Positions 1 to 11,156 of a stretch of 64,000 nt of DNA are shown here, in pieces. The stretch is taken from contig NW_024086646.1 in the NCBI RefSeq assembly GCF_009730915.1, forward strand, positions 1-64,000. Direction: 5' to 3'. Under the pieces are notes generated by a model. That model had not been told where the DNA came from, did no database searches, and saw only the letters and a list, made by a program, of their open reading frames with translations. The first letter of the stretch is position 1; every line of letters starts with the position of its first letter. The DNA is from Dioscorea cayenensis subsp. rotundata. Lineage: Eukaryota > Streptophyta > Magnoliopsida > Dioscoreales > Dioscoreaceae. The position numbers and the translations under genes were made by a program.

Positions 1-90
1 CAGAGGCAAGCCTCTATTATTAATTACCCCAGTTAAAAATCTTAAGAACCTCCGATTAAAGGTAAAAGTACAAGTAAAAAAACAAGAAGA
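1..90. repeat. dispersed repeat, end of an LTR-like element
   Basis: This short stretch ends in the words GAACCTCCGATTAAA. It resembles 29065-29125, where the same motif order recurs: a short AGGGGC/AGAGGC inverted word, then GATTACCC or AATTACCCC, then GGGAACCTCCGATTAAA. Two copies in one window show that it is a dispersed repeat. The class is not determined; the longer copy at 29 kb looks like part of an LTR element. Confidence 0.45.
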
Positions 91-294
91 TCTGCAAATT
101 ATAAATTTTATTATTTAGTATATATATATATTCAATGCATCATTATATGTCAACATATAACTTATATGCCTGCCTGATTGCCATCTTAAAATAAATATAT
201 CTCAAAACAATTTTTTGCTGCAGTCTTGAAATGAATAGGTCACCACTTCCTGTGCCTTATCATCGCGTTCCAATATATATCACATTGCTGCCTT

Positions 295-354
<60 letters not shown>

Positions 355-357
355 TAA
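91..357. repeat. AT-rich spacer ending in a (TA)n microsatellite
   Basis: No gene is seen. The stretch is AT-rich and ends in an uninterrupted (TA)n run at about 298-351 that abuts a strong palindrome. Confidence 0.7.
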
Positions 358-618
358 ACATCATCTGCGGACGTTCGTAGAGTCGTCCGCAGATGATGTA
401 CAGTACTTTTCATAAGGTTGGATGGGTCGTGATTGATTCGCCATTCGCGTCTTGAGATTGATTGACCTGTTCGGATCAAAATACCATGCATCCCACTTTT
501 TACCGCGCTTATAAATACAGTGCACAAATATTACATTCACGTATTGATGCAGTCGCCGTTGATTGAAATCAACGGTCCCTATATCAACGCTCACAGATTA
601 CATTTCTGTGAACGTTGA
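358..618. repeat. cluster of three palindromes, MITE-like
   Basis: Three inverted repeats lie within 260 bp. A perfect 16-bp stem (358-373 with 384-399, 10-nt loop) is built on ATCATCTGCGGACG. A perfect 8-bp stem (556-563 with 568-575) is built on CCGTTGAT. A 14-bp stem with one mismatch (584-597 with 605-618) is built on TCAACGYTCACAGA. The segment is richer in GC than its flanks. I saw no outer terminal repeats or target duplication, so the MITE label is a guess. A 77-codon frame on the minus strand here shows no family resemblance. Confidence 0.45.
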
Positions 619-1740
619 CAGAGGATGCATCCTCTATATATATATATATATATCATTTTCATCTTCCATATATATTCTAAAATTTACCATTCCCTTGAAT
701 TGAACATTCTTGTTATTGTTTCGGACCGAGTAATTTTGTCATTGCTCTAATAGCAAAAAGGATAACAACATGTCATCAGTGTTTGATATATTGTTCAAAC
801 CCTCTTTTTTTATATTGTTGCACATCCCATAGTCCTCTTCATGGTTTGTATCATTGTAGTCACCATCTTTTTCTTGTTTAATCAACATCATCACTATTCT
901 TTTCATTAACCATTTCGAACTAATCATTGGGATCCAGGTTTAGAAACATTTTATATATATATGCATATATTAAATGTTCCCATGAAGCCAAACTCACCAC
1001 CGTTGCTTACCCTTCAATTAAGCTTCCTGCTTGAACTTATGAGATGTTTTGGTCATGTACGGTTTTTTTTTTTTTTAAATACAAAACAACCATGCATGCT
1101 ATTACATAGAACCCATTCTTTTGAATTATTTTTATTGTTACTGAACGTATGCTTTCACTTTTTAATATATTTCTTTTATTTTATTTTATGGCATGCTTCT
1201 ATTTTTTTTTATTATATTTTATATATTTTTTTAATTTTATTTTTTTTATTATTTTTTTATGCATACTTGTCACTCTCTTTTTTTAAATGATGGGTCTATG
1301 CATGTTTCTCATTTTTATATTTTTTAATATTTTTATTTATTTATTTATTATTTTATTATTATTTTTTATGCATGCTTCTCATTTTGGAAATTCCAGGTGC
1401 ATTATTATTTTTTTATTATTTTTATTTTTATATATATTTCTTTTAATTTTTGTAAGTGTCTCTTTCATGGTGGGCCAAACAAATTAATGATCCTCCTCTC
1501 ATTGAGTTTTGCATGTCCTACTAAGAAACAAAGTAGCCATTACGTACTTCCCATGCAATATTTCTATTTTATTTATTATACTTTTTTTTAATCATTTTCG
1601 TTCATCGTGAATTTGCATGCATGGTGAACCCCTGTCTTTTGGATATCTTTTATATGGCTATAAATGCATAAATTATTCATTTTTAGATTTTTACATGCAA
1701 ATCACCTGTTTTGTCTCACACGACCCATGCTCTTTTTTTT
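619..1740. other. T-rich spacer, no gene seen
   Basis: This is a strongly T-rich stretch, especially 1050-1600, with repeated TGCATGC words. The open frames here are low-complexity Phe/Leu/Tyr strings produced by poly-T and do not look coding. Confidence 0.6.
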
Positions 1741-1990
1741 TGTAATTCGCATTTTGCCTCGAGATATGATCTCAGGGGCAATTTTGTAATTTATATTATT
1801 TTTTTATTTGCCTCGGGATTTACATTCTAGTCCAACACAACCAAATAATCAATTAAGATTAAGATTAAGATAATTAAATTTTAATTCTAAATATATAATA
1901 TATTAGAATTTAAATTAAATTGAGATTTGGGTTACATTAAGACATTTGGTTCTATTAGGACATACATTATATTTTTTTTATATATAAACA
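1741..1990 (+). repeat. dispersed repeat, inverted relative to 51375-51640
   Basis: The reverse complement of 51375-51640 matches this block nearly throughout. Shared landmarks in order are TGCCTCGAG/TGCCTCGGG words, ACATTCTAGTCCAA, AACCAAATAATCAATTAA, TTTTAATTCTAAATATAT, a TATTAGAATTTAAA word and TATTAGGACATNCNTTAT. It is probably part of a retrotransposon LTR, but no LTR pair or coding domain was found with it. Confidence 0.6.
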
Positions 1991-2086
1991 ATTTATTCAT
2001 TAATTTATTGGAAAGTTTTGGTTTTTTTTAAGTTATGAAATGTTGTAGTTATTTTGGTTTTTTTTTTGTATTTAGTTTCCTCATAG

Positions 2087-2174
2087 AGGATGTATACAGA
2101 GATGGTGTGAAGAGAAAGGGAACACTATTTGTGAAATTTGTTTGCAGGTGAAAACTCAAAACAAGACTATGGAA

Positions 2175-2207
<33 letters not shown>

Positions 2208-2317
2208 TATTATTATTATTATTTATATATGTATTTATTTATTTATTTGTAGGAATTTGAGTCAGGGTACAGTGCACTAGCCAAAAAGGCTATGGTAGAT
2301 GTGCCAGTAACCATTAG
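2087..2317 (+). pseudogene. RINGv (MARCH-type) E3 ubiquitin ligase fragment, two exons
   Basis: Two exon-like pieces can be read. Exon 2087-2147 is followed by a GT donor and encodes the end of a RING-CH domain, with the pattern [10 protein letters not shown]...CEICLQ. This matches the C-terminal zinc ligands of plant RINGv membrane E3 ligases. Exon 2253-2317 starts after TTTGTAG and is followed by GTAAAC. It encodes EFESGYSALAKKAMVDVP, the segment that in this family follows the RING (normally a PGYTAPP-like stretch). The intron between them is mostly (ATT)n. The N-terminal half of the RING and the membrane segments are absent, so this is a fragment. It sits in a row of other gene fragments on the same strand and was probably captured with them. 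Confidence 0.7.
2178..2245. repeat. (ATT)n/(ATTT)n microsatellite
   Basis: This is a nearly pure ATT then ATTT repeat inside the intron of the RINGv fragment. It is an ordinary simple repeat. Confidence 0.85.
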
Positions 2318-3652
2318 GTAAACCTTTTCTTTAATTGGTTTCTGTGATTGGATTAAATTAGTAATGATTTCTTTTTCCATTAGCTTGATTTGCTTTGGCT
2401 ACTTCATTTGTGTGTAGAAATCCCTTATAAATAAAAGGGAACACATGATAGTAAATACTCACTCAAGTTAAGCAATTTGGCCTTAAGATGCTGTAGGAAC
2501 ATGTGCCAAGTGTCATTTAAAGTACCAAATCTGATACTTATAATCATTATTATTTTGTTGTTTTGGCTTTTATTCTTCCTTGGTATTTTTATTTTTATTT
2601 TTACAAATAGACTGATACATGAAGTTAAGAAACTATTGCAATCCCAATAGACTTGGAGAACACACTAAAGCTAGAATATATATATATATATATATATTAT
2701 GAAAATGGAATCTACCCAAAATTGAAACGTCAAATCTTAATTAAAAGATCAGGATCTAGGGTGAATCTGAGTTGGATCTTGCCTTGTGATGCTTAATTTG
2801 ACTGCATAGAGTATATTCATTTGAAAGGAGATTCTCAACATGTAAGATTATGTTGTTTGTTATGGAGGTATATTTTTGAAACAAAGGAGAGATTATCTGA
2901 GGATGAGCTTAGGTGGAAGGACCTAGATAGTGTTGAGTTATGAGAGTAGATCCAAGGATGATGGTGTCCAAAGAGTCATGAACATACTATTTGAAGAATA
3001 GTTAAGCTTATTTGGATTGTATAGTTTAGAAACTGTAATATTCAAATGATAATAACAGTAGCTGAGTTGCAAATGATGAGGTTGTGCCTATCATTACTTG
3101 CTTAGTATTTTTAAATGACAAATGTTTGTAGAATTTAATTAATTATCTCAAATAAAAACTCTTTTTTAGGTTTGTGGCTTTTCAATAAGATTGCACACCT
3201 TATGCAGAAAATTGAGATTGTCAGAAATGTGTCTGTAGTGAACTGACATCTGCTGAGGAATCTATGGGTGGAAGTAAGCAAAGAATAGTAGTTTGTGGTT
3301 CACATAACAACCATGTGAATGGCGTTTTCGTTGAGGGCTAACCCGATGGCCTATTTTCGTGGTATCTTTAGTTGGTGCTTTTGTACAATATATATGAGGG
3401 GGCTGATTGTAGAATCAGGGTAGGAAGTTGCTTTTCACAAATTATTCTTCAGATGTTGAATATTATTTGTCGGTTATGTACTTCAAAACAAAATGCTATA
3501 TCAACAGTTGGTGGATTAAATTTGACTTTAAATGATGTTCCTTCAGTGATTCTTATGACACATATTTTAGTATACCTTAATTCAATTGTTTGGTATTTTC
3601 ATTTATGTTCTTTTTTTGGCCTTTTATTGAGACATTTTATCATATGGGCATT

Positions 3653-3708
<56 letters not shown>

Positions 3709-3947
3709 AAATTATTGTTATTACATTTAAAGTTCTAGTTTTCTCTTCTTTGATCCATCTTGTGTAATATATTTATTTCGTTTATGCTACCCAAATATTT
3801 ATTTCATCACAAACTAAAATTTGATTCTCTTGTTTCTTAGTTGGAGTTTGTTACCTTTTTCTTTGCTTTTGTCCATGTATTGATGAATTAGTTTTCTGTT
3901 GACTTGTTTATTTTCCTTCAACCCCCAAAAATAAAATCCTTTATCAG
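2318..3947. other. non-coding stretch with (CT)n tract
   Basis: No gene is recognised. It holds a long (CT)n run at about 3654-3706 and a short (TA)n near 2678-2698. The open frame 3372-3710 is mostly a read-through of the (CT)n tract. The stretch may be intron or flank carried with the captured fragments on either side. Confidence 0.5.
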
Positions 3948-4305
3948 CGTTGTTGTTGCAACTCCTCTTGAGAATATTGAAGAACCATTAAAAGGTTTTG
4001 CTTGGTAATTTGATAAGATATTCTTTTATCTCTGTTCCCTCTTGCTTTGCTTTAATGTGCTCTGAGTTATCTAATAATTGTGTTTTAGCCTTATGCAGGG
4101 TGATTTTCATCATTGGTTTGAACTTTTTAATCATTTTGACTCTTTCTTTGAGAAATACATAAAGTCAAGGAAAGATTTGCAACTTGAGGACAACTTTTTG
4201 AAAGAAGATTCCCTTTTTCCTAGGGAGGTTGTTCTTCAGATTCTCCGAGTTACAAGGATTATTTTAGATAATTGCACAAACAAACATTTCCATAGTTCTT
4301 ATGAG
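3948..4305 (+). pseudogene. UPL1/UPL2-type HECT E3 ligase fragment, two exons
   Basis: Exon 3948-4017 encodes TPLENIEEPLKGF followed by the F-D-K of the family. Exon 4099-4305 (69 codons) encodes GDFHHW...LFNHFDSFFEKY...RKDLQLEDNF...NCTNKH. Both are unmistakable for the conserved N-terminal region of plant UPL1/UPL2, giant HECT ubiquitin ligases. The second exon has AG before it and GT after it at the family's expected intron positions. Damage is clear. The codon after the Trp of the first exon is TAA (4006-4008) where the family has Glu, and the donor after it reads AT instead of GT. About 90 residues of a protein of more than 3,000 are present, with no HECT domain. It is a captured or decayed fragment, not a working gene. 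Confidence 0.85.
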
Positions 4306-6206
4306 GTGGATACTTACTAAGCATTTAGTCTACTCATCTATACTGCATACTTAACTATCACATTTTCTTTATTGCATGATCATTTGTCACTGAGTTTTCT
4401 TATTCTTCTGTAAAATTCTTGTGTAGATGTAGAGGGAGGATAGGATTACTCAGATTAGTTAACTTGTTCATTGCTAGTTAATATTGTTAATTTGCTTATT
4501 TTAGAACATTTTTACTAAATGATTCACTCGCTAACGACTCATTGGGTTGAAAGGGAAAGATCCGCTTTTTATGTATATTTTTTATTTTTTATTCTTTTTA
4601 ATGTGTGTTTGTTTGTTTTGCTTATATATTTAAATGACTTTGTTGAATCCCTTGGAAATAAGCTTTAGATAAGTAAGTCACTACAAAAATAAATAGTCAA
4701 AAAATGCATTAGAAAATAAAATTGTTGTACTGATTAATAAATACAAATTCATTGTATTTATGTATACATTCTCTGATTTACTCAGTCATACCATAAAAAT
4801 CGCAGTACTCGAAAACACCTCTAAAATTTTAAAATTAGTGTTATAATATATATATATATATAACCATAGGAAAGCATCCATGAAATGCAATGCACGGATT
4901 TGAAACTTTTACTTAGAATTCATTTGATTTCTAGTGTTGTGTGCTGGCCTAATGCTTGTATGGATTTGGTGATGATTATTTTTTTTATTTAAAAAATTAA
5001 CAAAGTTTTTGTTCTCCCCCCAAAAGAGGTTGGTTATGGCCAGTCCGTGATGCATGTAGTTATGTTTTCAAAGCTCAACATTAAAAAGAGCTCATGGAGC
5101 TAAGAGGGAGAGAGAATTGTCTATGACTCAATATGACCATTTTTAATGGTTAGCTTTTGATTACTTCTGTTGGTGGAGTTTGTTTCCACCAACAAAATTT
5201 TGTGATTGTTATTTCTATGTTAAAATAATGCTACAATTTCTAATGAATTTCTTTAATGTTTTCTTGCTTGAAGTGTCATTCAAAGTAGCTGTTGGTCACT
5301 TATTCAGCAAGGTGAACATGCAAATTTCTTCATTTTGGAAAAATGCAAGACAGTTCTCAGCCAATGCCCATCAGGTCTTGGTGAGAGCCTTTAATGAAAC
5401 CAATAATTCCTGATCTTGTCTTCATTGCCATCATATTTTTATATTGTAAAAATGTTTCCTTTTCAAGGATAAGTGTTAATCTGCAAAAGAATATGATGTG
5501 GGTTAGTTTGTTTGGCTAAGGATTCCATTCTCTTTCTAAAGATTATGGAGTTTCACCTAACTATATAAGTTTTCTACTATGTTTTTCAGATGTTCATCTA
5601 GTTATAAATCTTGACAAGTATTTGTTGACATGTCTTTGTCTGCATACAAAACGACCCTTGTTCCTTTCTATTAGATATAATGCAAAAGTAATATGCATGC
5701 ATGTACTAGCATGTTCTTCATCATAGGTGGGGATAACACAACAATTTTTTATGTCTATATGTAGGTGTTCTGTTTGTTTGAAATTTCAGGATGATTGAAA
5801 GAAACAATGATAATGATTCACTGCCAGTTACATTAATAAAGTAAACTTTGCATGTGATATTATAATTATTGTACACTATAATTGTTCCACATGTAGGACT
5901 TTTAAATGCATTGATACACATTCAAATTGAAAATTCTTATAAAATTTCAATTGGTTGATAGTGAACTTTAAACTTGAGAGTACTCAAAGATGGGCATCCA
6001 AATGCCAACCAGTTCATCATTTTATGAAGATTATTGGTGATATACTTCACATTATTGGTTTCTTAGCTAGTTATCATCTTTATATGCTGGATTTTGGAAT
6101 GCCTGCTCTTATAAGTAAAAAGGGTTTTTCATGCTTGTTCTGTATTGTGATAATTGTTTTAAATAATTAGAGAAATATATTTTGAGCAATAAATATTGGT
6201 CTGCAG
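4306..6206. other. non-coding stretch between gene fragments
   Basis: No family was recognised. A + frame at 5180-5413 ends in a moderately coding-looking segment (HLFSKVNMQISSFWKNAR) that I could not place. A CACTACAAAAATAAA word at 4683 resembles a CACTA terminus but has no partner. The rest is AT-rich intron-like DNA. Confidence 0.4.
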
Positions 6207-6288
6207 AAAATCAAAGAGTGGAGTATGCTTATGGGTATCTCGAAGTTCTTGCAAATGTTCCAAATAGAGTATCTCAAGGGTTTCTTAG
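6207..6288 (+). pseudogene. isolated exon-like segment, family not identified
   Basis: An 82-bp segment is bounded by CTGCAG on the left and GTGAGT on the right, both good splice signals. One open frame reads NQRVEYAYGYLEVLANVP and another reads KIKEWSMLMGISKFLQ; neither could be assigned. It lies between the UPL and CRR42-like fragments on the same strand and is probably a further captured exon. No function is proposed. Confidence 0.35.
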
Positions 6289-7229
6289 GTGAGTTCATTG
6301 TTTTACGCATGAACTCTTTTTCCTCTTTTCGATTTAGCTTTTCAATTTTTTGTCTTCTGATACTCCAAGCAAGATGTCTTACATTAAGTTAAAAATTTAT
6401 TGGGCTAAGTCTGTTAGTCAAAGGAGATTAAAAAGAGAAATAAGTACTGAAAAACAGCATGCTGCCTTGGGTAGATTTTTTTAAAATACATGTGACAACA
6501 AGGGTTTTTCTCAACTCTTGCAATGCATTTATGGACTATCATTTGGTTTCTCCTTGCAGCATACTACATGCTAATGTGTGTGAGCTTGACAACCTATGTA
6601 TTCCAATATTCTAATTGTGTGGATTTTTATGACATGATTTTCAAATTCTAATCTTCTAAGGCGCATTAGCTCTCTTACCTTGTATAGGAATTCATCCATT
6701 CATTCATGTTTTACCTTATTTATTTATTTATTTATTTTTATTTTTTTGAAAACATTCATCTGTGACCTGCTGACAAGTTATACCCCAAACCTCTCTTGCC
6801 TCTCTTTATGTTTTTTTATTATATCTATAATTATATATTTGAAAAGGAATACTTCCATAGGTATCTTTGAGTTTTGTCTGGTCAAAGGACCCTTTTAGCT
6901 ACATCGGACATTAACCTGTTGGGTACTCCAAGAAACCCTTGAATTTGACTCGTATTATACATAACCTATGCATATGCACATACCTATCTGTTTATATGTA
7001 CATCTTATATGGATGTATATGTGTATACGTGTATACTATGTATGATCTTGTTATTTCATTTTTTTTTGTGATTACCGTTACTATTTTCTTGCCATTATAT
7101 CTTTAGCTTTGTTAAATTTCTGGGCTTTATTTTATCTTTACCGATACTTTTTTGTGATTACCGTGTATATGTGTATACGTGTATACTATGTATAATTTCT
7201 TTCTTATCAAGGATGTGTTATTATTGCAG

Positions 7230-7899
7230 ATAAGGCCGAGCTGGAAGCTTCTGATGGAGGTAAGTTGCAACCACTCTTCATGGTTATTATATGTTAAACT
7301 TGTCATCTATGCATTCCTGATCTATTTCAGGTTTAAGATCTTGATTTGTTGGTTGAACATGTTGATGCTTCAAATTATAAGAGGGCATGTTTGTATCTAA
7401 CAAGCTCCTCTAGGTATCTGAATTTCTTTGTGTATTTGAAACATTGAGCTATATTAAATATGAACTCTTGCAGTTAGCTTACTATATTTTCTTTTAACTA
7501 TTTTCTTCTATCGATGACACAATGTTGATGTATTTTTAAGAATAGAATTATCTAATTACTGGTTGAATTTTCTTCACCAAGCAGGTTTTGGAATGCGTTG
7601 ATGTGTGCCATTGTAATTATTTAAATTCCTTGCCCATATTTTTTATTTAGTTTCTTGCATGGTTTTATATTGCTAGTACTATAGGTGGTTCCTTCCCTTT
7701 CAAATTTTTTTTTTTATCGTTTGTTCAGTTGTTGTTTTCTCACAATTGATATTATAATTATTTTCAGGTGGGCACTCAGAGCTTCAAATAGGCTCTCCGA
7801 TCATCATTGTTGAAGCACCACTAGCCTTCAAAAGGCCACGGCTTACATGCATTCATTGAGAGTTAACACTGGTCAAATCAAGGCCAAAGATATGGGAAG
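7230..7899 (+). pseudogene. CRR42-like (DUF3148) gene fragment, frameshifted
   Basis: Exon 7230-7259 lies between TTGCAG and GTAAGT. Exon 7768-7899 lies between TTTTCAG and GTACAA. The splice phase agrees between them, giving DKAELEASDGGG then HSELQIGSPIIIVEAP. After a one-base shift near 7830 the match resumes as LRVNTGQIKAKDMGR. The order IGSP-V-VEAP, then K-TA, then LRVN-G-K-GD-GR fits the small chloroplast protein family DUF3148, to which CRR42, needed for NDH complex accumulation, belongs. The first exon is only ten codons and the C-terminal half is missing. The frameshift marks it as dead. Assignment to CRR42 is from memory of the family pattern and is moderately secure. Confidence 0.55.
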
Positions 7900-8339
7900 G
7901 TACAATTAATTAAGGCGTCATATCATTATATAATTTTATTATAATATATGTTTGATTCGCATTTAAAATAATACAAGATTGTCGCAAGAAAACTAAAATA
8001 TGTATGGGCTGTTTGTTTAGCATTGGGACATATCTTTTGTATGGGAAGCATTTTAAGCCATTAGAGATTGATGAATGAAGGATTGCATCAACTAAGGTCC
8101 TCTTATACATCTTCAGGACTTTTGTAATGTTTCTAGCCATTAAGCTCATTGTGAACAATATTATATTTGTATTCTCTACATTGTCTAGTATTTTCAAACA
8201 ATCCATCAGCCATAGTGTTTTTATTGCTAGTCAGAAGATGTTGAAGAACTTGATTAAAGGAATGTGTATGTATTGTTAATTCAATAAAATGATTTTTAAT
8301 TAGCGATTCAAAAAAAATTTGATTGGTGTAATTCAAGAA

Positions 8340-8766
8340 AATTTAAATAAAATTAATTTCATATAAATTATTTTTTTACAGAATAAACAAAAGCGTGCCC
8401 AAAGCCATAACAAAAAATTTTGCCAAAAATTGTGCCAAATATCATGAAAAAAATATATAGTATATAAAATCGTGCCAAAAAACCGTGCCAAATATTGAAT
8501 CAATAAAAACGTGCCAAATATGGAACCAAAGTCCGTGCCAAAAATCAATGGTAATATTTGGCACAATAGTAAAAAAAACGGTGCCAGAAATGTGACAAAA
8601 TTTGGCATGGTATTAAAAGACGGTGCCAAAATTTATTTGTGACCATTCTATAGGCATAATTAATTTTCGGTGCCAAAATTTATTTGTGACCATTCTATAG
8701 GCATAATTAATTTTCGGTGCCAAATACGGTGCCAAAATCAATTTGGCGCGGATTTTTCTTGTAGTG
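8340..8766 (-). mobile_element. CACTA-type transposon terminus (element A)
   Basis: The block ends at 8766 with GATTTTTCTTGTAGTG, the inverse of the classical CACTA terminus CACTACAAGAAAAATC. Inside lie many subterminal GTGCCAAA/TTTGGCAC words, including a direct repeat of about 50 bp at 8619-8716. The whole block is the mirror image of 9744-10165, so both are the same kind of end in opposite orientation. No matching left end with a CTT target duplication was found in the first 8 kb; it may be deleted or lie outside the window. Confidence 0.75.
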
Positions 8767-9740
8767 CTTACTGAAGTTGGTTACTCAACACGTGATGTGC
8801 CTAAAGTTTATTCATATTATGCATATAGTGAGACTAGAACATTCAAATTCTTGGGCGCACCAGATATTCTCTGCCAGTACATGGCAGAGGAGCTTGTAGG
8901 ACCACCAGATATTCTTGTAGTGTTTTGCATGTGTTTTTTATAACTTGATTGTAAACTTATAGCTTCACTTATGGTGTTGGATTTGTTATTAATGTGTAAT
9001 GCTATCAGATTGGAACTCTATTTTGAGATTTATTGAATTGTTGTAATGCTAATGTTTTCATTGTCTTAAGGCATAATCATTTTGTCATTAGGTACGATAA
9101 TTAAGTTAAATTTTTGTTTCTTTACATTATGATTTTATTAATTACTACAGTCTAAAAGATTATCTCAATATTTTAAACTAATTAAATTCAATTAGAAAAA
9201 TCAAGTTAAATAATAAATTGCTATGTTATTCTTTAATAATCCTTTTAAAAAAATTTCATGCTAAATAAATAAAAATTCATCTATTATTATCCATTATTTA
9301 AATCAAATATTTACTTAAAATATTTTAAAAAATAAATTTCTCTAATCATCCACTATAATTGAATTTAATTAAACAATTTCAAAATATTTTAAAAAATTAT
9401 TAATTAAATAAAGGGTAACTTCACCCCCTCCCCTCATGGATAAGGTTATGATATCACTCCCATATCCACCCAACCAAACATTCAAAAATGGATACCCAAA
9501 ACTTTACATATCCTTATCCCTCTAACCAAACACTAAACAATCTCTATCCTTACTATTAAATCCCTCCAACCAAACACTTAAACATGGATATCCCCATCCA
9601 TAGAATACAATATCCCACTATCCAAACACTACCAAAGGTGAGGCTTTGCCTGGAACTCAGTCTGTACTAGCTTCAATGTGACATCAAATTTAAAGAGAGA
9701 AAGGTACATATATAGTTGTCGAAAACATAAGGCAAAGTAT
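8767..9740. other. spacer between two CACTA ends, with MITE-like block
   Basis: The first 170 bp form an open frame (LTEVGYSTRDVPKVYSYYAY) of unknown origin. The rest is AT-rich. At 9415-9645, CCAAACACT/CCAACCAAACA words are repeated together with ATGGATA words, the look of a hAT-type MITE, but no clean terminal repeats were resolved. Confidence 0.4.
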
Positions 9741-9743
9741 AGT

Positions 9744-10165
9744 CACTACAAGAAAAATCATAAATCGGCATGGTACAATTGGCACATAAATGGGTTTAAA
9801 AATCGTGCCAAATTAACTTTGGCACTGCATTTAGCACCAAAAAATAATCGTGGCTATAGAATAGTCACAAATCCATTTTGACACCGTCTTTTTATACCGT
9901 GCCAAACCTTGTCACTGTTTTTAGCACGATTTTTTAGTGTTGTGCCAAACATTAACATCAATTTTTTGCACAGACTTTGGTCCCATATTTCTCACTGTTT
10001 TTGGCAATGTTTTATTGGTGCAGTATTTGGCATGGTTTTTTAGCATGATTTTATATACTATTTTTTTATGGTATTTGGCACAATTTTTAGCAAAATTTTT
10101 TTGTTACAGCTTTCGGCACATTTTTGTCTGTGAAAAAAATAATTTATATGAAATTAATTTTATTA
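9744..10165 (+). repeat. left subterminal region of element B
   Basis: It carries GTGCCAAA, TTTGGCAC and related words every few tens of bases. From about 10040 it is the inverse of 8345-8480 almost base for base, including the AAATAATTTATATGAAATTAATTTTAT-type inner boundary. Such arrays bind the CACTA transposase accessory protein in characterised elements; that role here is inferred. Confidence 0.7.
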
Positions 10166-11156
10166 AAATATATTCTATAGTTTTATATTGCTTTACAGGC
10201 AAAATGAACAAAAATTTTACGAAAATCACAACTTTAAAAAGACATAACTCGACAAACTAAGTAGAAGTTGAATGAAATGAATAACAAAACATCCAATGAA
10301 TTAATAATAATTTTAGTGCTCACTTGTGCAGTGAGTTTTTTACAAGACTGTAAAGCAATTCCTTAATCTCAGGGTGGAGAGCTATGAGTCCTTAAGGCAA
10401 GCTTTCAATCACATCATGATAACCAGGGAGGTGCAAAAAATAAAACCACCAACAAAAAATCAGGATCAACACACCCTTCAAAACTCACCAACAACTCCAC
10501 ACTTCCCTACAGACCTCTTTCGGATCAACAAGCTCTGCAAACACTCCATAAGGGTCCTTCCTGCCACAACACACAAACAATCAAAAATATATATATCTTT
10601 CAACACAAATCAGAGGCAAATACTAACACCACATTCTGTAGCTTATCAAGGACCATTTCCAATATCTTATGATCCGGCAACCGAGAACCCATTCACGAGC
10701 CATTACAAACACCTTAAAAAAAGGCATTAATAACATCATAAACACCCACCTTCGTTTCAAATTCCTAACAAAAATCAATGCAGAAGCTGATAAAATTCAA
10801 AACCTTGAACTCGGTCCTACTACAAAGCAATGTATTGCATGCATTTCATGATATATAACTTGAACTTGTTCTGCTTAACATCAAAAGAATTCACTCAAGT
10901 GTTTGGATCTAACATACAATTAGTGATGAGAATAAAACATAAAGCTAATACAGTGAACATGTCCATTAGCATAGTCTTCCCCTGCATGCGACATATTAAC
11001 TTCAGCAAAAAGCACCTAAATATCAACCATGCAAGAATGTCTAAAAGGTTGTAAGATCAGTTTGATAAATCAAAGAGAAAGAACAAATATACGGATTAGA
11101 AATAAAGGATGAGAACTTCAAAGGATCAACAAAGCCTCGTTAAGAAGTATACAAAC
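10166..11156 (-). other. interior of element B, coding-like relics on the minus strand
   Basis: On the minus strand, 10340-10425 reads HDVIESLP, stop, then GLIALHPEIKELLYSL. Near 10600-10690 a frame reads PDHKILEMVLDKLQNVV. Both look like degraded exons but could not be assigned. The + strand frames 10374-10730 and 10669-10851 are Thr/Pro/Lys-rich and look non-coding. This may be the 3' end of a captured gene. Confidence 0.3.

Noticed and set aside
961-1591. Open frames rich in Phe, Leu, Ile and Tyr that look like membrane proteins
   Set aside because: They are produced by poly-T and TTTTATT repeats on the + strand; no codon structure or family motif.
2160-2250. CRISPR-like or satellite array
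   Set aside because: It is a plain (ATT)n/(ATTT)n microsatellite; nothing in this eukaryotic window resembles a CRISPR array.
3372-3710. 112-codon frame ending in a Leu-Ser repeat
   Set aside because: The end is a translated (CT)n microsatellite and the start has no family resemblance.
4683-4700. CACTACAAAAATAAA as the missing left end of CACTA element A
   Set aside because: The flanking trinucleotide is AGT, not the CTT that follows 8766, it lacks GTGCCAAA subterminal words, and the UPL and RINGv fragments would fall outside.
2087-7899. A single multi-exon host gene spanning the fragments
   Set aside because: The exons belong to different protein families, each incomplete, with internal stops and a frameshift.
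8911-8921. TTCTTGTAGTG as another CACTA terminus
   Set aside because: It lies in an open frame where CACCAGATATTCT is repeated; no subterminal array precedes it.
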